A DNA stretch of 11,453 nt from Gaiellales bacterium. Lineage in GTDB: Bacteria; Actinomycetota; Thermoleophilia; Gaiellales; F1-60-MAGs149. The notes below the pieces were generated by a model. That model was given only the letters and a program-made list of their open reading frames with translations, made no database searches and had not been told where the DNA came from. Location: assembly GCA_030831375.1 (NCBI GenBank), contig JAURLF010000220.1, positions 1 to 11,453 on the forward strand. The letters are read 5' to 3'. A program made the position numbers and the translations under genes. This document shows, one piece after another, positions 1 to 4,574 of the stretch (position 1 is the first letter of the stretch; each line of letters begins with the position of its first letter).

Positions 1-1
1 C

Positions 2-28
2 CTCGACGGCGAGGACGGCGCCCCCTGA
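2..28 (+). CDS. C-terminal tail of an upstream gene (partial)
   Basis: Frame 2 is open from the window edge and reads LDGEDGAP followed by TGA at 26-28. This looks like the end of an upstream gene whose stop overlaps the start of the next gene in a CTGA arrangement. Only eight residues are visible, so no function can be given. The main support is the tight coupling to the next gene; the stretch could also be chance. Confidence 0.3.
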   Translation, partial: LDGEDGAP

Positions 29-642
29 ACGACGCCGAGCTGCGCAGCCGGGTCCACGCCCGCCTCGACGCCCTCGGCGCGCCCTGGGTCGACGAGGTGC
101 AGGTCGGGCGCGTCCGCGTCGACGTGGTCGCGCTCTTGGACGGGCGGCTGACCGCGATCGAGCTGAAGTCCGGCAAGGACACCCTCGCCCGGCTCGGACG
201 CCAGTTCGCGGCCTGCGACCGGCTCTTCCCCCAGGTCGTGGTGGCCGCCGAGGCCCGCCACGTCGAGGGCGTGGCCGGCATCGTCGGCCCGCGCTGCGGC
301 ATCTGGGTCGCCGAGGAGGCCACCGGCGGCGTGCACCTGAGGACCCGCTCGCGGCGGGCCGGGGCGCGCCCGCCCAAGCCGCGCCCGCGGGCGAAGCCGG
401 CCCGGCTCGCCCACTACCTGCGCCGCACCGAGCTCCTCGCGGTCCTCGGCCTGCCCCCGGAGGCCACGCTGCGAAAGCCCGAGGCCGCCGCGCGCGTCCT
501 GGCCGCCCGTTCGGCGCCGGAGCTCGAGGCGCTCGTCTTCGCGGCGCTCAGTGACCGCAAGCTCGCGGGCGAGAGCCCGAAACCGCACCTGACCTCGGCG
601 GGGCCGCCCGCCACGACGACTGGAGACACGCCATGTGGCTGA
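25..642 (+). CDS. sce7726-family protein, PD-(D/E)xK nuclease-like
   Basis: About 205 residues if it starts at CTG 25. The N-terminal half carries a nuclease-like core: E24, then D33 in a strand (RVRVDVVAL), then E46-x-K48 in the next strand (TAIELKSGKDTL). The pattern of D, about 12 residues, ExK, then a helix with K/D-T-L and a later VVVAAEARHVE strand is what I know from the sce7726 family of predicted restriction-like nucleases, often found in accessory DNA. The C-terminal half is basic, rich in R, P and A. CTG 25 is preferred because it restores the N-terminal helix (NDAELRSRVHARLDAL), has GAGGA at 11-15 with 9 nt spacing and overlaps the upstream stop. The next in-frame start, GTG 97, has no usable ribosome site. 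The frame is open to the window edge, so an upstream start is also possible. Family call fairly sure; biochemical role not known. Confidence 0.72.
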   Translation: MNDAELRSRVHARLDALGAPWVDEVQVGRVRVDVVALLDGRLTAIELKSGKDTLARLGRQFAACDRLFPQVVVAAEARHVEGVAGIVGPRCGIWVAEEATGGVHLRTRSRRAGARPPKPRPRAKPARLAHYLRRTELLAVLGLPPEATLRKPEAAARVLAARSAPELEALVFAALSDRKLAGESPKPHLTSAGPPATTTGDTPCG

Positions 643-962
643 TCACGACCCGCGGGTTCTACTCGGCGGTGGAGCACGTAGACGATCCCGACCGCCTGCT
701 CGTGCGCGCCCGCTGCCGCGCCGACCTCGACAACCTCTCAGACCTCGTGCCGGGCGAGCCCGTGCACATGGAGGGCGCGGACTACCCGTGGCGCGTCGAG
801 ACGACGCGTGCCGTGTGGCGCGCAGCCCTCGCCGCCCTCGCCGACGAGGTCACCTACCCGAACTTCAAGTCGGCCGTCCCCGAGCCCGTGCACCACGACG
901 CCTACCTGCGCGTCTGGAGCGCGCTCAAGGCGCTCGAGGCGCTCGACGGGCCCCGGGCCTGA
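633..962 (+). CDS. small conserved hypothetical protein (MWLITTRGFYSAVEH type)
   Basis: 109 residues starting at ATG 633, inside the last 10 bases of the nuclease-like gene in another frame, with GGAG at 622-625 and 7 nt spacing. The N-terminus, MWLITTRGFYSAVEH, followed by a D-P-D-R-L-L-V-R-A-R strand, looks like a recurrent actinobacterial small protein that I associate from memory with prophage-like or mobile loci; I know no assigned function. A second block, DYPWRVETTRAVWRAALAAL then YPNFKSAV, predicts a strand, a helix and a loop. It has no signal peptide, no membrane segment and no metal-binding cysteine pair (one cysteine only). Overlap with the gene upstream suggests co-translation. 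Real gene: likely. Function: unknown. Confidence 0.7.
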   Translation: MWLITTRGFYSAVEHVDDPDRLLVRARCRADLDNLSDLVPGEPVHMEGADYPWRVETTRAVWRAALAALADEVTYPNFKSAVPEPVHHDAYLRVWSALKALEALDGPRA

Positions 963-965
963 CCT

Positions 966-1343
966 TCAGAAGACGACGCCGTGGTTGCGCGACATGCAGC
1001 CGTGGCAGCAGAAGCCGCTGTCCATGCGGTCGCCGTGCTCGGGCGGCGTCGGCTCGCCGCAGTCGGCGCAGGGCCGGATCGAGCGCCGCCGCGCCCCCTC
1101 GGCGCGGGCCACGGCACGGGCGAGCGCCGCGTCGGGGGCCTCGCCGCGCGGCGACGCGAGGCGGTCGACGACGGCGCGCGGGCGCGCCATCGGCACGCAC
1201 TCGTAGACGTGGGCCCAGTGCCCCTCGATCGTGGAGACGACCCAGCAGGTCAGCTCCTCGCGCACCTCGACGAAGACGGGGGGCCGGCCCGCGGCCTCCC
1301 AGCGGTCGAGGGTGTCGGGCAGGGGCTCGAGGAGGTCGCGCAT
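966..1343 (-). CDS. small zinc-ribbon hypothetical protein
   Basis: 125 residues on the minus strand, ATG at 1343-1341, stop at 968-966, converging on the preceding plus-strand gene with a 3-bp gap. The C-terminal third has C-A-D-C-G (about residues 92-96), then about 14 residues later G-F-C-C-H-G-C (about 110-116), ending SRNHGVVF. The CxxC and CCHGC groups form a plausible single zinc site. The N-terminal half (VFVEVREELTCWVVSTIEGHW) predicts a two-strand unit followed by a basic helical linker. I see no clear ribosome site in front of the ATG, so translation may be leaderless or the start may differ. It could bind nucleic acid or another protein; I do not recognise a named family. Confidence 0.6.
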   Translation of the reverse strand: MRDLLEPLPDTLDRWEAAGRPPVFVEVREELTCWVVSTIEGHWAHVYECVPMARPRAVVDRLASPRGEAPDAALARAVARAEGARRRSIRPCADCGEPTPPEHGDRMDSGFCCHGCMSRNHGVVF

Positions 1344-1592
1344 GCGGGGTGGTCGCGCGCACGGGGCCCCGCTTACGCCGAGCGGTCACATGTATTGCCA
1401 ATGCCGCGCACAGGCGTTGCCGATCGCGCGCACACGCGTTGCCGATCGAGGATGCTCGCCCGCCACCGGCACCTGATCGGGTGCGTCCCGTCGCGTACCG
1501 CGCGAGAGCCGCGCGACGACGGGCCGTCGCGGACCGTCGCGATCCCCGATGCTCGGCGGGTGGCCGAGCCCCCGACGCCGATCCGGATCCGG
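1344..1592. other. 249-bp non-coding stretch between zinc-ribbon gene and toxin 1
   Basis: Holds the 22-bp repeats (1383-1448) and the palindrome at 1581-1594. No good sigma70-type promoter, RNA gene or additional small ORF with a ribosome site was seen on either strand. Confidence 0.5.
1383..1448. repeat. 22-bp tandem repeat (two near-identical copies plus a degenerate third)
   Basis: Two adjacent 22-bp units at 1405-1426 and 1427-1448 differ at one base (position 9: G versus C). Each contains GCGTTGCCGATCG. A third, degenerate unit directly upstream at 1383-1404 matches at 14 of 22 positions and keeps CACA and ATTGCCA. The period equals two DNA helical turns. The array lies in the 249-bp non-coding stretch between the start of the zinc-ribbon gene (minus) and the first toxin (plus), where a regulator could act on both. 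No convincing sigma70-type promoter was found in this stretch, so an operator role is inferred. Confidence 0.6.
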
Positions 1593-1594
1593 AT
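1581..1594. promoter_or_regulatory. 14-bp perfect palindrome across the toxin 1 start
   Basis: ATCCGGATCCGGAT reads the same on both strands and overlaps the first two bases of the ATG at 1593-1595. It could be the site where an antitoxin dimer represses the module, or in RNA it could fold over the start codon. It also contains two overlapping BamHI-like hexamers, so chance in GC-rich DNA cannot be excluded. Confidence 0.4.
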
Positions 1595-1940
1595 GCACGT
1601 CGCCTGCAGCGGCGAGCTCAACGTGCTCCAGGCCCGTGCCCCCGGCGAGCGCGCGGCGATCCGCCAGGCGATCGCCGTCCTCGAGGCCCACGCCGGGGAC
1701 ATCGGGCACCCGTGGTCGTCGGCCGTTCGCGGCCCCGACGGCACGGGGCTGCGAGAGCTCCGCCCCCGGGCCGGCCGCAGCCGGTGGCGGCTGATCTACC
1801 GCCGCGACGACCAGGTGATCGTGCTGCTGGCACTCGCACCCGAGGCCGGGCGCGATCGCCGGGGCTTCGCCCGTGCCGTGCGCGCCGCCGCCGCCCGCGG
1901 CGACCTCCTCCGAGACGAAGGACCCCCGCATGGCGCTTGA
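1593..1940 (+). CDS. RelE/HigB-like toxin, module 1
   Basis: 115 residues from ATG 1593. The fold signature is that of the RelE/ParE superfamily, Gp49/HigB-like branch: an N-terminal helix pair (ELNVLQARAPGERAAIRQAI), then HPWSSAVRG, then GLRELRPR, RWRLIYRR, a hydrophobic strand (VIVLLALAPEAG) and a C-terminal RRGFARAV helix. Family members are usually ribosome-associated mRNA endonucleases using basic residues in these strands; that is family knowledge, not shown here. It is paralogous to the toxin at 2477. Toxin precedes antitoxin, as in HigBA, and overlaps its SD-linked start by 11 bp. An alternative in-frame GTG lies at 1560, but the alignment with the second toxin favours ATG 1593. Ribosome site is weak. 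Confidence 0.8.
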   Translation: MHVACSGELNVLQARAPGERAAIRQAIAVLEAHAGDIGHPWSSAVRGPDGTGLRELRPRAGRSRWRLIYRRDDQVIVLLALAPEAGRDRRGFARAVRAAAARGDLLRDEGPPHGA

Positions 1941-2355
1941 TACCAGAAGTGATATTGTCAGGGACATGGCCGCTCCTCCCCGCACCCGCCCATGGCGCGA
2001 GGTCGAGGACGAGGCCGTCGAGCGCGATCCCGCACTGCGCGAGATCGTCTACGGGCGCGCCCTCGCCTCCGCGGTCGCCCGGGCCGTGCTGGTGCACCGC
2101 ACGCGCAACGGCCTCACCCAGGCCGCGCTCGGCCGGATCCTCGGCATGCCGCAGCCGCACGTCGCCCGACTCGAGTTGGGCGAGCACACCCCGACCACGG
2201 ACACCCTCCTGCGCATCGCCGACGCCCTCGGCCTCGCGATCGACATCTCGATCCGCCCGAAGGCCGACGCCCGCCGCCCCGCGCCCCGCACAGCCAAGGG
2301 CGCGATCGTCGAGACGACCGACCAGCTCGTGATCGAGGTGCGGCCCGCAGCCTGA
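1930..2355 (+). CDS. HTH (XRE-type) antitoxin, module 1
   Basis: 141 residues from ATG 1930, which has AAGGA at 1918-1922 with 7 nt spacing, inside the toxin gene. A second start, ATG 1966, gives 129 residues and sits 7 nt after the extended -10 element TGA-TATTGT (1950-1958); from there it aligns gap-free with the second antitoxin. Both starts may be used. The HTH runs from about GLTQAALGRILGMPQPHVARLE (short-form residues 49-70), followed by DTLLRIADALGLAI and a basic P/R-rich linker ending in VETTDQLVIEV. Such proteins normally neutralise the partner toxin and repress their own promoter. The last 51 residues are about 92% identical to those of the second antitoxin, while the first 78 are only about 42% identical. 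Confidence 0.82.
   Translation: MALDTRSDIVRDMAAPPRTRPWREVEDEAVERDPALREIVYGRALASAVARAVLVHRTRNGLTQAALGRILGMPQPHVARLELGEHTPTTDTLLRIADALGLAIDISIRPKADARRPAPRTAKGAIVETTDQLVIEVRPAA
1950..1958 (+). promoter_or_regulatory. extended -10 promoter inside module 1, for leaderless antitoxin
   Basis: TGA followed directly by TATTGT fits the extended -10 form TGN-TANNNT, and ATG 1966 begins exactly 7 nt after it, so a transcript could start at the A of the ATG. No -35 is visible, which extended -10 promoters tolerate. The same layout recurs in module 2, which is the main support. Confidence 0.45.
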
Positions 2356-2476
2356 GTGATTCGCCGCGAGATCCGCGCGCCTGGATCCGCCATGCGCAGC
2401 TGACCGCGCGCATCCCGGCGCCGTCCGCCACGCCCCCACGCGCAGCACGAGGGCGAGACCCGGTCACCCTGCGGCC

Positions 2477-2815
2477 GTGGACCTGCACGTGCACCCGTCG
2501 TTCACCGCCGAGCTGGCCGAGCTCCAGCGCTCCTCACCGGCCGAGGCGCGCGCGGTCCGAAACGCCTTGGCCATTCTGCGGGCCGAGGGTCCGACCCTCG
2601 GGTTCCCGTGGTCGAGCGCAGTCCGCGGAGGCGGCGGGCTGCGCGAGCTTCGCCCCCGGCGCGGCCGCAGCCCGTGGCGGATCCTCTACCGGCGCTCGCC
2701 AGCGGGCCTCGTCGTGCTGGCCATCGCCCCGGAGGCCGGGGTGGACCGGCGTGGGTTCGCCCGGGCGCTGGACCACGCCGCCGCACGGGCACACGACCGC
2801 GAAGGAGGTAAATGA
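2477..2815 (+). CDS. RelE/HigB-like toxin, module 2
   Basis: 112 residues from GTG 2477 (VDLHVHPSFTAELAEL). It shares with toxin 1 the blocks PWSSAVRG, GLRELRPR, GRS-WR-YRR, APEAG and DRRGFARA, with divergent surface helices, so the two are ancient rather than fresh duplicates. It fits the same RelE/HigB-like fold and an expected mRNA endonuclease role by family. There is no clear Shine-Dalgarno before GTG 2477. Its stop (2813-2815) lies one base before the antitoxin ATG at 2817. The 121-bp gap from module 1 (2356-2476) shows no convincing promoter, so readthrough from module 1 is possible. Confidence 0.8.
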   Translation: MDLHVHPSFTAELAELQRSSPAEARAVRNALAILRAEGPTLGFPWSSAVRGGGGLRELRPRRGRSPWRILYRRSPAGLVVLAIAPEAGVDRRGFARALDHAAARAHDREGGK

Positions 2816-2816
2816 T

Positions 2817-3227
2817 ATGAGTGCTATATTCATCGGCATGGACACTCAGACCAGTGAGTGGCAGGCCTTCGGGGCCTGGCTGGAGGACCAGCTCGCCGAT
2901 CCCGCCGTGCGGGCGGACTGGTACGCGGATGCCCTGCCGCGGGCAGTGGCCCTTGCCCTGATACGGCACCGGGACGCGAACGGGTGGACGCAGACCGAAC
3001 TGGGGCGCGCACTCGGGATGACGCAGGCCCAGGTCTCCCGTCTCGAGTGCGCCGAACACGTCCCGTCGTTCGACACCCTCCTGCGCATCGCCGACGCCCT
3101 CGGCCTCGCGATCGGCATCTCGATCCGGCCGCGGGCCGACGCCCGCCGCCCCGCGCCCCGCTCCGCGAAGGGCGCGATCGTCGAGACGACCGACCAGCTC
3201 GTGATCGAGGTGCGCCCGGCCCGCTGA
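2817..3227 (+). CDS. HTH (XRE-type) antitoxin, module 2
   Basis: 136 residues from ATG 2817, which has a near-perfect AAGGAGGT at 2802-2809 and 7 nt spacing. The alternative ATG 2838 gives 129 residues and follows TGC-TATATT (2822-2830) by 7 nt. The HTH lies at about GWTQTELGRALGMTQAQVSRLE (short-form residues 49-70). The recognition segment differs from module 1 (QAQVSRLEC against QPHVARLEL), so the two may bind different operators. The tail from DTLLRIADALGLAI onward is nearly identical to module 1 in protein and in DNA (12 differences in 155 bases, hand count). The N-terminus is acidic and tryptophan-rich where antitoxin 1 is basic. The stop codon pairs into the hairpin that follows. Confidence 0.83.
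   Translation: MSAIFIGMDTQTSEWQAFGAWLEDQLADPAVRADWYADALPRAVALALIRHRDANGWTQTELGRALGMTQAQVSRLECAEHVPSFDTLLRIADALGLAIGISIRPRADARRPAPRSAKGAIVETTDQLVIEVRPAR
2822..2830 (+). promoter_or_regulatory. extended -10 promoter inside module 2, for leaderless antitoxin
   Basis: TGC then TATATT is a good extended -10, and ATG 2838 begins exactly 7 nt downstream, matching module 1 to the base. The AT-rich patch stands out in this GC-rich DNA. As in module 1, no -35 is visible. It implies a short antitoxin made independently of the toxin. Confidence 0.5.
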
Positions 3228-3229
3228 GC

Positions 3230-3268
3230 GGCGCGCCCCCGCCCCGGCACCCGGGACGGGGACGCGCC
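3230..3268. terminator. strong hairpin between convergent genes (bidirectional terminator-like)
   Basis: Arms 3230-3246 and 3252-3268 enclose a 5-nt loop. On the plus-strand RNA 15 of 17 positions pair, with two C-A mismatches. On the minus-strand RNA both become G-U wobbles, so all 17 pair. Outside a single G-G mismatch, the antitoxin TGA pairs with TCA at 3271-3273. There is no U-tract, as is common in high-GC genomes. The asymmetry suggests it works mainly for the minus-strand hydrolase gene. Confidence 0.6.
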
Positions 3269-3277
3269 GGTCAGCGC

Positions 3278-4159
3278 CTACCCCTGGAAGGGGTGCTTGG
3301 CGTCGTACCAGTCGGCGATCTCGTCGAACGTGACCCAGCGGACGCCGTCGTGCTTGTTGATGTGCTCGATGATCCGCTCGTGCATCGCCACCACGTGCGG
3401 GCGGCCCGAGATGTCCGGGTGGATGGTCATCGTGAAGACGACCTCCTCCTCCTCGCGGTAGAGGTAGTCGAACTGGTCCATCCACATCTGCTCGATGTCG
3501 CGCGGGTTCACGAAGCCGTGCGAGTTCGGCACCTTCTTCATGAACATCATCGGGGGCAGGTCGTCGAGGTACCAGGAGGCCGGGATCTCGATCAGGCGCG
3601 ACTCCGTGCCCCGCTTGAGCGGCTCCATCCACGTCTCGGCCGGGGCCGAGTAGTCGATCAGCTTCCACGAGTCGCCGACGCGCACGCGGTGGCAGTGGAA
3701 GTCGTCGTTCATCAGGGAGTGGTCGTACTTGATCCCGTGCTTGAGCAGGAGCTCGTTCGTGATCGGCGAGAACTCCCACCACGGCGCCACGTAGCCGGTC
3801 GGGCGGCGGCCGCAGAGCTGCTCGATCAGCTCGATGCTCTTCAGCATCACCGCCTCCTCCTGCTCGGGGGACATGGCGATGGGGTTCTCGTGCGTGTAGC
3901 CGTGCATGCCGATCTCGTGCCCGGCGTCGGCGACCGCCTTCATGTCCTCGGGGAACGTCTCGATCGAGTGCCCCGGGATGAACCACGTGGTCTTGATGCC
4001 GTGCTTGTCGAACAGCTTCAGCATGCGGCGCGTGCCGACCTCGCCGGCGAACAGGCCGCGCGAGATGTCGCACGGGGAATCGCCGCCCGCGTACGAGCCG
4101 ATCTGTCCGGCGACCGCGTCCACATCCACGCCGTACGCGACGAGCATCTCCTTGGCCAT
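3278..4159 (-). CDS. CE4-fold polysaccharide deacetylase family hydrolase (HpPgdA / cyclic imidase type)
   Basis: 293 residues from ATG 4159-4157, with GGAGG at 4171-4167 and 7 nt spacing. Same length as the HpPgdA/cyclic imide hydrolase group of the CE4 NodB-fold superfamily. The metal site is visible: D14 (GVDVDAVAG, with D12), H86 and H90 (HEIGMHGYTHE), positions I recall for the H. pylori enzyme; a C-terminal H247 (TIHPD) is a likely catalytic residue. Other family blocks are SPCDISRGLFAGEVGT, TTWFIPGHSIETFP and GYVAPWWEFS. No signal peptide, so it is cytoplasmic, arguing against cell-wall deacetylation. Next to an amidase, a hydantoin-type racemase and HyuA, ring opening of a cyclic imide or ureide is the best guess. 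PuuE-type allantoinase is an alternative. It diverges from the CobW operon and has its own promoter at 4198-4226. Confidence 0.88.
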   Translation of the reverse strand: MAKEMLVAYGVDVDAVAGQIGSYAGGDSPCDISRGLFAGEVGTRRMLKLFDKHGIKTTWFIPGHSIETFPEDMKAVADAGHEIGMHGYTHENPIAMSPEQEEAVMLKSIELIEQLCGRRPTGYVAPWWEFSPITNELLLKHGIKYDHSLMNDDFHCHRVRVGDSWKLIDYSAPAETWMEPLKRGTESRLIEIPASWYLDDLPPMMFMKKVPNSHGFVNPRDIEQMWMDQFDYLYREEEEVVFTMTIHPDISGRPHVVAMHERIIEHINKHDGVRWVTFDEIADWYDAKHPFQG

Positions 4160-4188
4160 GCGCTTTCCTCCAGGTGCTGCAGGTTTGG

Positions 4189-4200
4189 GTTGACGGCAAC
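4189..4200. promoter_or_regulatory. 12-bp imperfect palindrome at the hydrolase promoter
   Basis: GTTGACGGCAAC is palindromic at 10 of 12 positions. It overlaps the predicted -10 and start point of the minus-strand hydrolase gene within the 82-bp divergent spacer, where a repressor would block that promoter. Short and unsupported by a second copy. Confidence 0.3.
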
Positions 4201-4226
4201 CTACCGGCCCACCTGCCCCCGGGCAA
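4198..4226 (-). promoter_or_regulatory. sigma70-type promoter of the CE4 hydrolase gene
   Basis: On the minus strand, TTGCCC (4226-4221), a 17-bp spacer, then TAGGTT (4203-4198). A start near 4191 would give a leader of about 30 nt ending in a good ribosome site. TAGGTTGCCG here matches TAGGATGCCG of the promoter at 5623-5651, with the same -35 and the same spacing. Confidence 0.6.
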
Positions 4227-4241
4227 GCGCGAAGGCCCCGG

Positions 4242-4574
4242 ATGCGCAACGCTTCGGGCATGTGCTCGATGTGCGGCACCCTCGGCGCGGCGGCGCACTG
4301 GTCGGAGGGCGGCGGCGACCGCACGGCGGTCGGGACGCGCCGGCTCGTCCTGCGCGAGCGACTGCGGCGCACCGAGCTCCTCAACCGCGCGCTCGCCCCG
4401 CACCGCATGGCGGTCGACGAGTGGGAGGAGACGGCGTACATCCTGCGCGGCCCGACGGGCGCGTCCGTCCTCTGCGGCGACCTCGCCGCCGTCTTCGCGG
4501 AGGCGCAGCGGCTGCGCGGCGGCCGCCCGCTCGACCCGCTCGACCCCGCCTACCTTGAGGCCCTCGGCGGATGA
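4242..4574 (+). CDS. small CxxC protein paired with CobW GTPase
   Basis: 110 residues from ATG 4242 (AAGG at 4232-4235, 6 nt spacing); ATG 4260 is an alternative that starts the protein at MCSMCGTLG. The N-terminus has C8-x-x-C11-G-T-L-G followed by H19-W20; another cysteine is C78. The body reads RRTELLNRALAPHRMAVDEWEETAYILRG, predicted helix then strands, and ends with RPLDPLDPAYLEALGG. The stop overlaps the GTPase start as ATGA (4571-4574), so the two are co-translated. I recall similar small proteins beside CobW genes but know no assigned function. The cysteine pair and the neighbour suggest metal binding or docking for metal handover; that is inference. Confidence 0.72.
   Translation: MRNASGMCSMCGTLGAAAHWSEGGGDRTAVGTRRLVLRERLRRTELLNRALAPHRMAVDEWEETAYILRGPTGASVLCGDLAAVFAEAQRLRGGRPLDPLDPAYLEALGG

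Noticed and set aside
1383..1448. CRISPR array
   Set aside because: Units are directly abutting with no spacers, and no cas genes are near.
1440..1468. TTGCCG words of the repeats as -35 elements
   Set aside because: No TANNNT-like -10 at 16-18 bp from any copy.
635..2332. Long R/P-rich open frame across 635-2332 (plus)
   Set aside because: Extremely arginine- and proline-rich with no domain; it is the GC-rich shadow of the genes at 633, 966, 1593 and 1930.
4190..4218. TTGACG as a -35 for the CxxC-CobW operon
   Set aside because: At 16-18 bp downstream there is only CTGCCC-type sequence, no -10. The operon must have a promoter here, but I cannot point to it.
2502..4403. Long minus-strand frame across 2502-4403
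   Set aside because: Opposite to module 2 and out of frame with the CE4 hydrolase; low-complexity R/A/G composition and no motifs.
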